From positions 10,001 to 74,000 of the forward strand of contig JAPWDM010000008.1 in assembly GCA_035578155.1 (NCBI GenBank): a DNA stretch of 64,000 nucleotides, in the 5' to 3' direction. Made by a program: the position numbers and the translations under genes. Source of the stretch: Brachynemurus nebulosus. Lineage: Eukaryota; Arthropoda; Insecta; Neuroptera; Myrmeleontidae. Below are positions 43,791-57,507 of the stretch, piece by piece. The stretch's first letter is position 1. Each line of letters begins with the position of its first letter. Under the pieces are notes generated by a model. That model searched no databases, was not told the origin of the DNA, and saw nothing but the letters and a program-made list of their open reading frames with translations.

Positions 43791-44449
43791 TATTTAATAA
43801 GCAAAAGTATCATATTTGTATTATATATACATATTTCTATACAATTTAAAAAGTTGTACTGATATTAAAGGCCTTACGTGAGGTTCGAAACACTACATGT
43901 TATTTCATTTTTTTGGGGATTAGAAACAGATAAGCGGTGGGTACGTTTTTTCCTTAATTTCATACTTTTCAATTTATTGGCATAACAATTTTTATTTTAA
44001 CTATTTTAACGTATGATGTTTTTTCACGTCATTGAAGTTTATCAAAATAAATAAAAATAATAAATTATATAAAGGTACTATAACTATTCGAAAATTCAGT
44101 ATAAATGTATGTATTATTAAATGATAATGGAACGGCATGTTTGTAAATTCTGTGAATAATTCAAATACCGAATTAATAATAATCAAAAAGATAAATAAAA
44201 TACTTTGCAAAAATGCAATAATTTTTATGACGTATTTAATAATGTAAAAAACAAGTTTTTTGTTTTTTTTTTGAAAGTAAAACATTTATAAACGGTAAAA
44301 CTATTTTGTTAATAGCAAATATAAGTTAATTTTATAATTTAGAAAAAGCCCTTTTTTCACTGTGTTTTTGGGAATCTTTAAGTACACGAACTAGTGATCA
44401 AAAAAATAACTAATGTCAATAATCAAGGTTTGTTTATTAGGTTTTGACA

Positions 44450-44550
44450 ATTTTGACACCTGTACCAGTGAATATATACATATGGCAGTATTTTGAGCCG
44501 CCATATTGCAGGACGAGTTAACTCGTTTTAATCATTTAAAGAGTTCAATA
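44450..44550 (+). mobile_element. TTAA MITE family B, right-end fragment
   Basis: CCAGTGAATATATACATATG, GAGCCGCCATATTGCAGGAC and TTTAAAGAGTT match the right third of the copies at 18357 and 51160. The left part is missing. Confidence 0.7.
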
Positions 44551-45048
44551 ATTTATTTCTTGTTTTCAAGTAAAAACGGACGAGTAACAAATAGCTACCA
44601 TTTGTTTTGTTGTCAGTTGTAGCCATCTGGTGACAAGTGGAAAAACTACTACGGATATACATAAGTAAAACATTGAACAACGCCTGATTTTGATTTGCCA
44701 GTAACTTGTGCAGCTTTGTTTTTGCTTTAAAATGTGTTTAGGCAGCTGTCGAATTAAATTTTTAATTCTTGATATTTTGTTGATTCGGTATTTGTTTTAA
44801 TATTGATATAAGTATTAATTAATTGTAAAATGTCTTCCGTGTATGCGTTTTGAATCTCTTATCGTGTTTTTATCGCACTGATTTTTTATTCTGTTTTACA
44901 ATAATTTTTTAACAATTTTTACTACAGTTATATTTAGAGAAATTAATAATATTGTGCTCAGCTCGGTTTTAAAACATTAATTATTGAAAATATTTAAGTA
45001 TTAATAAAACGTAAGACAATTACATCATATTATTAGATAATAGCTAAT

Positions 45049-45080
45049 TGATTGATTGATTGATTGATATTGATATTGAT
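45049..45080 (+). repeat. (ATTG)n microsatellite
   Basis: Five ATTG units followed by ATATTG units. Confidence 0.85.
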
Positions 45081-46149
45081 ACTGAAAAAAAATTACTTTG
45101 AATGTTGTTCATAGAGAAAACTGTAACACCTCTTAAATAATAAAATTTTATGCTGTCAAAATAAAAGCATTTTAATATTAATTTAGTGATGTTTTAATTC
45201 GTGTGTCCCCAGTTAACCAAATCCAAATAGGTAATTTGGGCTAATTATTTCCGGAAATACTAATGATTTTTTTTTTAAATTTGTTACTACATTTATAATG
45301 TCTATAGTGAATCTTTCTTTTTTAGAACAGACATATCAATATTTGAAATAGTTTTTATATAAAATTGTATTTTTATGCATTTTGTATTTTACAAAGAGAA
45401 ATAAAAAAAAACTCACCAAGTGCGTACTGGATACGCAATATGTCAGAGTTCCTCAGTTGCTAGTTTTTCATAGTTTTCAGATTAAAATATGAAGCATGAA
45501 GTTTCTTTAACCACTTTTCATTTTTAAGCTTCATTTGCGAATGAAATGCAAGTAATGACATATCGCACGTTTAATAAAACAAAGATGTAACTCAAAATTT
45601 GTGTGTTGGCAGATTTTCTAATAAAATGCGTTTTAATTATGTAAAGACTCGGTAAAATTCGATAGAAAGACTGCTAAAAAAAACTGCAAAACTTTAAAGT
45701 TTTATTCCCATAAATTTTTGATTTTTGAGTTAGATCTTTTTTTTATTCAAGGTGCGATATGTGCAAGTGACACTGTCGAATATATTTATTTTTATAATAA
45801 ACCGTAAAAAATGCACCAAAAAACGCCTTATTTCGAAAACTACGAAAATCTATGAAGCTGATTTAATGCCTACCCAACACAGACTTGGCCATCTTTTTGA
45901 TATTTGAAAATTTGACGATACATTTATTACTTTTCTCATATATTTGTAATGTTACAAAAATTTCTAAAAATTTTGAAAATTAATTTTGTATTTTATTTAG
46001 AAAAATGTATAGTCTTTTTTTTTGTCTAGAATTGTAATTTCATTAACCAGTTATTGATTAAATATATCCTCTAAAAATAAATTAGTGAATATTCACTAAT
46101 TCTCAGCTATATCCCACCGATTCAAATAGTTCCAAATATTAAAAATCAC

Positions 46150-46385
46150 AAAGTGATTGAAAAAATTATCAAATTGTATCGGCTGGGAATCGAACCCAGG
46201 ATCTCCCGGTAACTAGCCAGGTGTCTTGCGACCAAAGAAATCGAGTGCTTATATGTTTCAGTTTAGCTGAACGATAAGTGAACATATAAATACGGCGTAT
46301 GTTTAAATACGAACAAAAGTTCGTCATACGTAGTAATGTTTCACAAGCGCTCGATAATATTTGAAATTGAAATATAGTTCCAAAT
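46150..46385 (-). mobile_element. tRNA-like SINE, minus strand, uninterrupted copy
   Basis: On the minus strand: GACACCTGGCTAGTTACCGG, then box B CTGGGTTCGATTCCCAG near 46184-46200. The right part (CGAACAAAAGTTCG) corresponds to the 34550 region of the interrupted copy, so this locus shows the pre-insertion form. Confidence 0.6.
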
Positions 46386-47499
46386 ATGTTATTGTAAATT
46401 AGATTTGGCTAATTGTATGAGTGAAATTTTTAATTAATTTATCTAGTGATTGTAAAAATAAAAAAAAAATTAAATAAATAATTAACGAGAGTGAACAAGT
46501 CTCGAACTCAGGTACTCTAGTTAACTAGAATAGAATACTACCCCATTAAGCTATTTTGGGTGATTTGACGAAAATATTTTGGCGATGTTTCTTCGGGACC
46601 TTAAAAATGTACATAATTATTTGCAAAATCTAATGTTGATTTTATCAACGTATTTGTACATATGAATACATTCTTGTATTGCCTAGAAAATTTTTAGTCA
46701 CAATTGAATATAAAGAGGCTTTATGTATGTATAACCTTTTTGTAATGTTGTAATGTGTTTTGTAAAGCTAATCATTTTATAAAAGATGAATAGAGCAAGG
46801 CGGAACATCGAAACTATTATTACTAATAATAACTATACACCCTGTACATTATACTAATGTTAATACATATGTATTGTAATAATAAAATAGTATAATAGAT
46901 ATTTAGGCATAATGTTACCGGAAGTTTACAAAATAAACTATACCTAGTAGTCAAATATATGTTTTTGTACAATAAATTTACAAACGAAAATAGTATACGC
47001 ATTTAATGCGTATTTTCTGCTATATTATACATTTAATTTAAAGTTGTCATCTATTCTTCAGTTTGATTAATGTCTCTTACAACTACTTTTTTTTTTTTTT
47101 TTTTTGAAGGAATTACAAATATACGACAGTGATTCTGACCATTGGTCTATCATAAAATATTGATTTTTTTTAGGATTTGGTAGTACCAGCAACGAAATTC
47201 TCATAAATCCACCATGTCTGTCATTGCATTCGATTATCTACCCGCACTTGACCACTTTTAAATAAACAATTTTGGATTTTATGCAATTTGATAGACAGTG
47301 TCGTTTTTTTAAAAACTGTTATTGATTTTCTTTAAACTCTTGCAGAAAGTAAAAAGTTCAGATAATCATATTATTATTAACAAATTAGAAGCTAATTTTA
47401 ATTTAAGAAATATTTTATCCCAAAAATTCTAGCTACTGGCTACTTAATGCATGTTCAATTTCATATAATTTAAATGTTCCTGTGGGAAGGAAATATTTA
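46385..47499. other. AT-rich spacer with a tRNA-like scrap
   Basis: A possible further minus-strand tRNA-like fragment lies at 46487-46560 (CAAGTCTCGAACTCAGG). Nothing else recognised. Confidence 0.35.
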
Positions 47500-47745
47500 C
47501 CCAGATAATAAGTTACCGTCACCCCAAATTTCATCGAAATTTGTCCAATAGTTTTTACATGGTGCATACACAAACAGACTTACAGACATTAAAAAAAAAA
47601 CTGATAAATTGCTGTTTTAATATCTAAAAAAATTATCTGAATTAACTATCTAGTATCAAGACCACCACCTTAAAATTTTCAAAAAATATTCCATGTACAG
47701 GCATGGTCTCTTTACAGTTTTATATATTATATGGATGTTTAAAGT
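47500..47745 (+). repeat. Dispersed repeat, second copy of the 33386 family
   Basis: CCAAATTTCATCGAAATTTG, CCAATAGTTTTTACATG and ATTCCATGTACAGGCATGGT match the right part of 33386-33925, without the internal duplication. Confidence 0.6.
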
Positions 47746-48393
47746 ATGCTATTATCTGCATTATCTATTTAAAATAATTTTCAGTACTTTTTTTTTAATA
47801 TGTCGGATAGTTATTTAGAAAAATTTTAGTTGATTATTTTCTAATTTTTTTATTAAATCCTGTTATGCGATTTTTTTTAGTTAAAATTTACCGGATATAG
47901 AAGATTATGAATTTTTTAATTTTAATACAAGTAAATACATTTTTCTGAAATGAATTTGTCAAGGTTTATTTGTGAATTGAAGTGTTACATTTTCGAAATT
48001 AACAACATCAATTGAAATAATTCCAACTATAGGAACGATAGTTATGCCGATATAAACAGTAAGTAAATATATTTATTTTTATGATTTAAAACCAAAAAAA
48101 AAAAAAAAAAAATAGATAAATAAATAAATAATCTTTCTATAATTATCCAAGATGTTCAATGTTTTGTATAAATATCAAAATCTAAATTTTTTAAAATTTG
48201 CTGTATTCTAAGACTAAATTCTTATTGGGAGAGTCGGTCGATTCTTTACAATAACAAATACTACAAACAAGCAGCGTTTTCCATTCAGAAAACACATACG
48301 ACTCGGTGTGATACAGTAAATTTTTTTCTTTTTTTAAAATTTTTTTGCAAAACCATCCTTTTAATTGAATCTAATTATTTCATTTTTAAAACC

Positions 48394-48570
48394 CCGAGTT
48401 GGTACAGTGGATTAGTAGCTTCGTTTTAGTCTGGTAGATCGTAAGTTCGAACCTAACCGAGAGTGACACGCCATCACCATTCACCAATTATGAATAGTCA
48501 TCTTACCAATATCAAACTCATTAGTACTATATGAAACGATGCCATTATGACCTGAACTGCATCTATTAAT
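48394..48570 (+). mobile_element. tRNA-derived SINE fragment
   Basis: CCCCGAGTTGGTACAGTGGA (box A-like) and GTAAGTTCGAACCTA (box B) head a short, tail-less body. It resembles the fragment at 18672. Confidence 0.6.
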
Positions 48571-49744
48571 AAAAAAATAATATTTTTAAAGACTTTGATG
48601 TTAACTAACTATACCAATAAGTATGCAATTATGATGTTGAATACGTTTGATCTGGTAAGGATATTATCCTTTTGTACAGTTAGTCTTTTTGTTGGAAATA
48701 ATAATATTTTTATCTTTGTCGTCAATGAATGTAAATAAAATGGGTTACATTGTCATACAATACATACACATAGCTTTACTCTATTGTACCCTGGTCTTCA
48801 TGTACGTTACGGCCATTTATAAGTTTCTATAACTATAGCTCACGATGAGATGGTTCTACTCGTTTAGCTCTTTAGCAAACATTAGGGATTCTTACGCTTG
48901 ACTATATATTGCAGCTCTACTATATATTGTACTGTTTGTGTGCGTATGCGGTTTTAATTTTAACCATGCTTGTCCAAAATATACTTTTTGAATTTCAGTT
49001 TATCGAAATTCTTTTATAATCTTGTTTTCTTTTAAGGTTATTATGGCATGAGATTTAGTTTTTTAAATGTGGTGATACTGAGTTCTATATTAATGCATTG
49101 CTTTTTGAAAGTATTGCCAACTGCATCCAACGAATTTTCAAAGCGAAAATTTATTAATTTTTAATATATGGAGATATAATTTTAACATTAAAGTATTTTA
49201 AAATATCATTAAATATTTTTATAAACATTTTAGATGAAAACAACAATATTTTTTTTTGGGATATATAAATTTCACGAAGAATTTTAGATGAAAGCAATTT
49301 TTTCTTTACGCAATTATTTAAATATTATATCTTTGTATAAAATATTGCAACATTGAAGTAAAACAATGGCCAGTAAGTGCTGCCGTCTATTAACACTATT
49401 TTTTTTTTAAATTCGAAACAAAAAAATTCACATGTCTCCATAAGCACCCATGTATTTTTACTCAACTTTGGTAATTTTTTTCTCGACTCTCAGCGACCAA
49501 ATTTTTTTGTTCTTTCATAGGATGATAAAATACCTTTTTGAGAATCTGTATGCAAATTTTTATTATTTTTTCTCTAGTCAGCCCTCATGCCACAACAACC
49601 TTAAAACATAGTCAGACTTTGAGTTTTACACTTAATTAGAAACTGTATCCAAATTTGCTATTCTTAATCGAAATACCAAAATTTTAGTAAATATTTACAT
49701 AAAAATTTTAGAATTGTTTTTAGAAATTACGTACACTTTTGAAT

Positions 49745-50065
49745 GGACCATTTTCTCAAATATGTAGCAATCTGTCACCAGGGCGGCGACACAGTAGTTG
49801 GGGTTACATGTCTATAATCGAGATATTATAATTTAACCAACCAAAAATCACCTTCTGTTAATTCCACTTTAGCAATGAAATTTTCCAGTTCGGTTACCTA
49901 GGAATATTATATGTTTTTTAGAAATTAATATTCCAGCTATAGAGATGTAGTTCCGAATAACCCGTTTCGCCGCCCTGGTGTTAAACAATTTTCTCATGCG
50001 TTACATAGCAATTTTTAGATTAAAATTTCAATCATAGAGATGTAGATATTTTGAGAAAATGGCTC
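49745..50065 (-). mobile_element. Inverted-repeat MITE, family D, copy 2
   Basis: Reverse-oriented relative of 34177-34538 with ends GGACCATTTTCTCAAATATG and ATTTTGAGAAAATGGCTC, and the same CCAGGGCGGCGACA blocks. Confidence 0.8.
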
Positions 50066-50244
50066 ATTAAATTTTCAGTTAATTGTACCGTTTTATGTAG
50101 TTATTTTACAAAACCCTGAATTGTTGTTTCTAATAAGCAAATATACATTGATCATCATCAGTCTAGCTGGTTCTAGATGTAAAGTTTGAATACGGAATGT
50201 GGTTTGCTAAGTCGGTCAGGTCAAGTCGGACGAAGAAGAACAAG

Positions 50245-50269
50245 ATACATACATACATACATACATACA
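50245..50269 (+). repeat. (ATAC)n microsatellite
   Basis: Six tetranucleotide units. Confidence 0.9.
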
Positions 50270-50937
50270 AAGTTGTTGTAATAAGTTTTAAGTAAAACAC
50301 GAACGAGCTAACTTTAGAGTTAGAGCACAACATGTATGTGTGTGTGTGTTGGTGTAGCTCCAGCATAAGATTTGTTCTTCTCGCCCACCGCAATTCTTAA
50401 TCTTACGTAACTAAATGTAAATAACCAACTCATGTATCTACATAGCTCTAGCTCCGCTCCACGTCACCACCCTGTACTTCACCCGCTACATCCCGCTGTG
50501 TCCCACCTAGCGCCTATAGTACCTACATATGTATGTTGATGTTTGCAAATAAGATCATTGAAGGATTTCAATACAATTAATTGTCTTATATGTGTTTACT
50601 TGAGCTTATCTGCAGTTACTTACGTTATTTAACCGTCTCATTCTCTAAATTTAAAACAAACATTTGGTAAGAAACAATTTATATTTGTTAATATGTACCG
50701 TACCTACCTACCTGCTTTACTTACATTTTGTAAAGAATATTTTGAAAAATTTTATTAATTTCATAATTAAGTTATGATATCTATTGTTGTATTTTTATTT
50801 CATTTTTTAAATTTTAAAGTGATTAAAATAAACGGGAAAGAAGTTGGCACCGGAAGTTGAATTTTTTTTTTTATATGGTTAAATTACTCCCAAATTGCTC
50901 CATTAAGATTAGTAGGTATAATTGCTCTACTAGAAAC

Positions 50938-51151
50938 TTAACCCTAGAATGACAAATCGGTGTCATACATGACTCTTACGTTTTTTGTTTCAGCGCTATA
51001 ACGATTGATAATGTAGAAGTTGACAATAATCTAATACTGACATCAATTAAATATCGATTTGACACACTAGAACCGGTGTATTAAAGGTGTCGTTTATGAC
51101 ACTCCATTGCTAAATTTGTTCCATAACAGAGCCTTGTCGTTCTAGGGTTAA
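50938..51151 (+). mobile_element. piggyBac MITE (TTAACCCTAGAA type)
   Basis: TTAACCCTAGAATGACAA at the left, and TTGTCGTTCTAGGGTTAA at the right, are inverted repeats on TTAA targets. The interior has GTGTCAT/ATGACAC mirrored motifs. 214 bp, non-coding. Same CCCTAGAA tips as 56545-57453. Confidence 0.92.
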
Positions 51152-51159
51152 TTATCTAT

Positions 51160-51502
51160 TTAACGCTTTTAAACAAACCATATGGAAACATTTTTTTATC
51201 TCACAATGCCGGACTTTTTACTGCCAGTGATAAGTAAGTACAATCGATAAGGTTACAAGAAAAGAAAAAGAAAAAAAATCAAAGATCCTAACATCAAAAA
51301 AGTGAACCTTAAGAATTTACAAAATATAAATTATACTAAACTATGTTGATAAAATTGAACATTATTTAGAATAATACCGTATTTTGGAAAGTCTGTCGCA
51401 GATGGCAGCACCTGTACCAATGAATATATAAATGTCACAGCATTTTGAGCCGCCATATTGCAGGACGAGTTAACTCGTCTTAATCATTTAATAAAGAGTT
51501 AA
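51160..51502 (+). mobile_element. TTAA MITE family B, copy 2
   Basis: Full-length relative of 18357-18669 with TTAA at both ends. It starts only 8 bp after the preceding piggyBac MITE. Confidence 0.8.
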
Positions 51503-52105
51503 TCAGTTATTGATAAACAAAAAAAAAATTTCAGTATTTTAACTTTCCAATTCCCAAGCCGCGATCTATCGACAAAATATCCTTATTTTTATGCTAGTTT
51601 TTATCTTTAGGTATTCAACATATAAAAAATAAATAATTGAAAAAAAAAAATACCCTTTAGTTTTTTTTTTAAATGGAGTGTCATCTATGAGTGACACTGG
51701 GCGTTATTTGTAGTATGAACTAAGTAAAACGGTATGAAGTTACCGGCAAAAAATCACTTTCATTATAAACTTGATTCTTAAATAATAATTTGTTATAACA
51801 GTAATAAGAGTACCTACTCTTTAAACATTTTTATAACAGCGAAAATACCACATGATACACTCACACGCAATAAAATAGCAAATCGTTTGAAACAACAGAA
51901 TTAATTTGACCGTTAACATAACTTCAGTTTTGCCAAATTAAAACCATGAATACTACTAAGTATTAACATTTTAGTCGTAACACATTTATTTTTAAAATTT
52001 ATTATATTGTCTGTAAAAAAAAATTCACAAATCACTGTCACCTACAGGTGACACTGGGAATTCTCGAGTTAATCATCAATATCTTGTCAAATAATACTTT
52101 TTTAT

Positions 52106-53462
52106 TATAGTACTTTCTCGGTGATCCGGGCCTCCGTATTATTCAAGGTGATCCGAAGGTTTTTTTTGTTTTTTACAGGTAATTATTGTAAATTGTAGTT
52201 GAGTGTTAAGAACTGTAATTTTCTCTCCATAAATTAAATAGCTATACGTATGTTATGCACAATACGGTACTTGAATGTATTCAAAATTTGTTTTAAATGT
52301 TGAATAATTTTATGTATTATCCTTAAATATATTCAATTTTAGTAGTGACAAATAAAAATATTCTTTAGTTATTTAAAAATTCGATTTTGAAAATTATAAA
52401 TTTTTAGCCTTTTATTTAAATGATTAAAAACGCAGTGATATTTGAAAATGACGTCATTTTTTATAGCAGATCTTATTACTGTAGTTACGTATTATCTATG
52501 ACAAATTGCATTTTCATTGTGACATTTTTACAGTTCTAATTGACCAAGAGAAGTTGTTTTTCTTTGTAATTTATTTTGAACTTTTTGGTTTGCAATTAAT
52601 TTTGCACTCAAAAAAGATTGATGGAAGGAATACATCGTCACTTAATTAATACGTAAAATATCCTTATCAACTTGTTTTAAATATTATGTTAAAAACGCTT
52701 TTATTTTTTGCTACAATTTTAAAGTTACGTCAAACTGTTTTCTTAAAGTGTATTTAATACTTGTAGGGCTTCATGAAAATCTTACAGTGATGATAATAAA
52801 TGAAGAAGATAACAAAGTAGAAAGTTGTAAATACCACTAAAACTGAGCATGATGACTGCTGAATATTGTGTACAAATTTGAAACCATGTTGACAAGTGTT
52901 GACATGAATGAAAGCAACATCTGTTTGAGTTAAATCGTGACGTCATTACATACGTCACTACGCCAAGTCGTTTTTCCCGCCAATTTGTTCATTTAAAATT
53001 GAACAATGGTTTTTTTGAAGATTTTTAAAAATTTAACAAAAATGAACTAATTTATACGTAAGAACAAAGCATTTAGAATCATTTCTCAATTGCAGTCAAG
53101 TACCCTATTGCTTTGATGTATTGTTAATACGGTTCATTTCAGTTAAATTTAACCATGCTTCGTCACTTTGAATTTAAATAATTTCCGTTTTCTTGGCTTT
53201 ATCTCTTTTATTATTGCAATTATGTAAATTTTAAATTTGCAGTTTATTTTTAAAAAAGAATAGAAGATTGTTTCGAATATAAGAATTATTTAATTTTTTA
53301 ACGAAAATTCATGATCATTTGTATCTGAAATGAGGCATACAGTTTAGTTTGGTCAAACAAATGTGTCTCGTTATTTGTATTAACCTCAACATATACTGAG
53401 CCTCCATATTATCCGAGGTAGCTTCGGTCCCGACAACATCGGATAACTGAGAGTCTACTGTA
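52106..53462 (+). mobile_element. Tigger/pogo-like non-autonomous element
   Basis: The left tip TATAGTACTTTCTCGGTGAT and the right tip (reverse complement TACAGTAGACTCTCAGTTAT) match at roughly two thirds of positions and both continue CCG...CCTCC(G/A)TATTAT. TA targets and TACAGT(A/G)GACTCTC tips fit pogo/Tigger elements of the Tc1/mariner superfamily. No transposase frame is left in its 1.36 kb. Confidence 0.65.
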
Positions 53463-54179
53463 CTGTTTGTATGTGTGTATGTAATGTGTGTGTATTGGTG
53501 CGGATTTAATTTATCTATTGAAAATTGAACTTATTTATACAATACTTTTGAAATGTTCAAGATTATCCCTTGAAGGAGTTTGTGAGCTCAATGCTCCGGT
53601 TTTAATATTTACTGGTATCGGAGGTTCACCAAAACAACAAGGATAGATTATGAATCACTTTTATTACACTTCGGGGTAACTACAGCACACTACATAATAC
53701 ACAGATGATGAGAGGGGTGAATACAAAATTTCATGATAGAGGGTAAGTAATAAACTAACTGTCTATACGTATATTATGTCGGTATAGATATAAATGTATT
53801 GAATAAAGCAATAAGCAGGGGCTTTACGGCTACTAACAAGTATAATAAAACATTCAATTGTGATTTTTGCTTTAGGCGTAACCAGCTTTTACATATGGTG
53901 TTTCAAACTTAATAAGATGAGCTTTTCATTTATCGTTTAATATTAATAAAAGAGAAAAAAATATTTATTACGGAAGAAAAAATTCATTGCAATTGAAAGA
54001 AATCACCGTAAACACAATACATATGATGTACATAACTACTATTATATTTTATTCTAGGGTTTAAATATTATGTAAAATACATATTTATGTAGGTACTATA
54101 TGTATATTAAGTACATTCGTGGCATACATATTGCATAAATGCTTCGAATATATTGCTATGTTTTTACTGTATGTTTATA
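53463..54179. other. Spacer, nothing recognised
   Basis: AT-rich DNA without frames, tRNA-like heads or inverted repeats that I can support. Confidence 0.4.
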
Positions 54180-54296
54180 TTAACACCTTGACGGTCATAA
54201 CTTATACTGACAAAACGCTCAACTGGTAAACTATTTTGACAGCTAATACACTTTATATGGAATTGTTAACGTCAATGTTGTCAAGCGGGGTGTTAA
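54180..54296 (+). mobile_element. Small TTAA-flanked MITE
   Basis: TTAACACCTTGACGGTCATA at the left, and TTGTCAAGCGGGGTGTTAA at the right: CACC...GGTG tips on TTAA targets, 117 bp. Confidence 0.7.
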
Positions 54297-55120
54297 TATT
54301 TGTTCAAATTAGCAATTGAGATGGAAATTAGAGATCACTGGGAACTTGGAAATGCAAGCAACGTATTAGTCAAGTTTAAAGTATTCATTTTCTAAATTTC
54401 TAAATTGAAAATTTGTTGATATGTATTCTAAACTAAATTTAGAAGATAGATTAAATTTATTCTATCAATAAATAATTAATAACGGAAGTTTTACACAGCA
54501 AGTATTATTTTGACAAAAATAAGTACCTAAGTAATTTTGAAATAGACAAACATGCAGAAAATTATACAAAACAAACACGCATTTTAAAAAATTACTGCAT
54601 ACAGTAAAACCCAATGTAATTCATTCAGTTTTAATAGAGGTGGGTAACTTTAAGACAAAGCTTACAAAATTTACAATACTCTCACCACAATATTTTTGTT
54701 TTAAAATGAATACCCCGTATTTGCGACCCCGTATAAATGACTTTTTAATTTGTTGAACGACTGTATCTATCGAAAAGGTTAAGTTTATTTTATAAACAAT
54801 TTTTTCTTTCGTTTTTTTTTTCCATTTCCTGATCAATAAAATAAATCTATGAACTACCTAATACTTACTACCATTTTAATCATGAACTGGACAGCCATGT
54901 CCATACTTCCTATTAATCCGTCATTTATTCCCAGTTACCTCTAAAAGTAACTAGCTAAATAAAAGAGAAAGTTAAATTTTAAAATGGTAAATATAAAAAA
55001 TAAGTTACCGGAAACAAAATAAGTCTCTTTTGTATCACTTATAGTTTCTAGTAGATAGAAAAAGTATGAAAACCGATTACATAGTTAAAAATGGTTCCGT
55101 GTTTCCCCCTTTTACGGTAA

Positions 55121-55455
55121 TACAGTGGACTCTCGTTAATTCAAACCTGCGATAATTCGAACCTGTCTATAATTCAAAGTTATCACGAGTTCCCTACAAA
55201 ATCTCTTTATATTTCAAACTAAATCATACATTTTTATGCACTTGTTAATTCGAACGAAAAAATCATTGCTACGTAACAAAACGACGCGTTAATTCGAACT
55301 GATCGGCGTCAAACACTCGACAATTTAAAGTTGCAGGGAGATAGAGAGGAGAAAATTTATGCTGCTCAAACTACTGGAGTACGGAAATGAACTACTAAAG
55401 GTGAATTTCCAAAATTTCGAACCATTTGATATTTCAAACACTCGATAATTCCTTA
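55121..55455 (+). mobile_element. Tigger/pogo-like fragment
   Basis: Left tip TACAGTGGACTCTCGTTAAT followed by repeated AATTCGAACCTG-like phrases. The right terminus is degraded or missing. Confidence 0.55.
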
Positions 55456-56059
55456 GGATAGATATGTATTGTATTTTATTGTAGGTATACATATATGTGT
55501 ATATTTTCTTTGTTCATTTTTATTATTTTTAAATGATGTATCTTTTATTATTAAAAGTTACATTTATGATATGATATAATGTGGAGTTACCTATCCTGTC
55601 CTATCCTATCCATCCTATTTTATCCTGCTAGTGTTAGTTCTTTTGTACACATCCACAATATAAATTGCGAATAAAATAGGAGGGTGCATGACTGTATGTG
55701 TGTGTATTTAGGATGCTGAAAGTAAACATTACATACTTTTCAGGAAGGAAGAGTATATGTACAGGGGTTTGGCTCATATAGGGGTAACAGGGGGTGAGTG
55801 GAGGGAGGGTCGCTTTAAACATACGTATACAATCCAATCCACCTATGTGTATTATAGACATGAAACGGATGGACCAGTTTTTCACTTATATCCGATCAAA
55901 TTTCTGTGGCGGTTTACATAAACATAAAATATATTAAGTGTAAGTATTACTGATTTTAGTAAATTTTTATCTATTAGTACGTACAGATAAATAATCTAGA
56001 AAAGTATTGAGAAATTAAACTATTTCTTTATTTAGATAAGTATTGTATACCTAATTTAC

Positions 56060-56150
56060 AAAATTTTTTCATTGGATCGGCTGGGATTCGAACCCAGAAT
56101 CGTCCAGTAACTAGTCAGGTGTCTTGCTCCATAAACCCAAATTATTTAAA
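56060..56150 (-). mobile_element. tRNA-like SINE fragment, minus strand
   Basis: Box B on the minus strand (CTGGGTTCGAATCCCAG at about 56079-56095) with the same flank (GATCGGCTGGG) as the copies at 34030 and 46176. Confidence 0.55.
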
Positions 56151-56165
56151 ATTGTTCATTTATTA

Positions 56166-57475
56166 ACTTCCCATAGGAAGTTATTGTAATGGGTCCGATT
56201 TCACGAATCGCTAATTTTGACATATCTCCACGTTTCAAGGTCACTAGAATCCGAATTCATCGTTTTTAGCGTGATGTCTGGCGTGCGTTCGTTAGTTCGT
56301 TCGTTCGTTCGTGGATTTTTTTTCGTCTCGCATATCTCGAGAACAAATGATGATATCAACTCCGGACTAGTTTCATTAGATGCGTAATCAAAAAATGAAG
56401 ACCGCGTAAAGTTTTCAGCAAATTCGGATTAGCAGTTTGTTTTTTGTGGTAAAAAAACAGAATTAACTTTATTAAGATAACATAGATTATATGGATTTTT
56501 TACCATAATATGATTATATAATGGCCTAAGAACCTTCTTTGATGTTAACCCTAGAATCATACGTTGGTCTATGAGTCAAGTTAATCATACATCGGCGTCG
56601 TTTCGACGAATGGACTTTTTACGGGGAGTTTTAGAGTTTATTTGCAAAAAACATTTTTTTTACATAACAATACTACAAAAGCGAACAAAATATTTAAAAA
56701 AATTGGATTTGGAAAAATTTCTTAATGTAAATATTTATTAATTTTTTTAATCTTTTTATCAAAGCATATTTTCATTATAAAGATTAAAAAATATATAAAT
56801 ACATCAATTGTAATAATTAATTTATGAACTATTATGAATCAGTGGACATGTGTGACTTTACCGAATGTGAAATTTCTCAGTCATAAATATTCCTATAGAT
56901 ATGTAGTTATTTCCCCATTAGGCACATTTGTAAATTTTCTAAAATTTGTTAGTAATTTTTCGAATAAGATCTCAACAAATAATAAAAATTAAAATATTTT
57001 CCACAAAATAAATTGTTAATCTTTTATTAAGTCATTCGAAACGCTTTCTTTAGTTTTCGATTCAATATATTCAAACTTCAGTATTATGTCGTCTCTATAA
57101 GTCAAACAGCTGTAATCATCTTTCACATTATCATAATCATTGAATAAATTAATTATAACATCCATATCTTTAATAAATTTTAGAAAAATTAGGAAAACTT
57201 TTATATGTGGAGTACAAAATCTTTAAAAAAAAATATAGGTTAATCATACATCGTCGTCCTTTTGACGCACACTATTTCAGCATAAAAAAACGACAATAGC
57301 TATAAATAAAATTTATATGTCTTATGTGTTATAATAACAAATAAATTAGATAACAGAAGTTTCACCGCGAGCAGGTACCGACAAGTCACATTATTGGAGC
57401 AGGTAGAGAAGTTCGTTCGTCGTTTTGACGAGTACGTATGATTCTAGGGTTAAAAACGCCAGTTTATTATTATAA

Positions 57476-57507
<32 letters not shown>

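Noticed and set aside
43674..43862. Tyr-Ile repeat frame
   Set aside because: Translation of the AT microsatellite.
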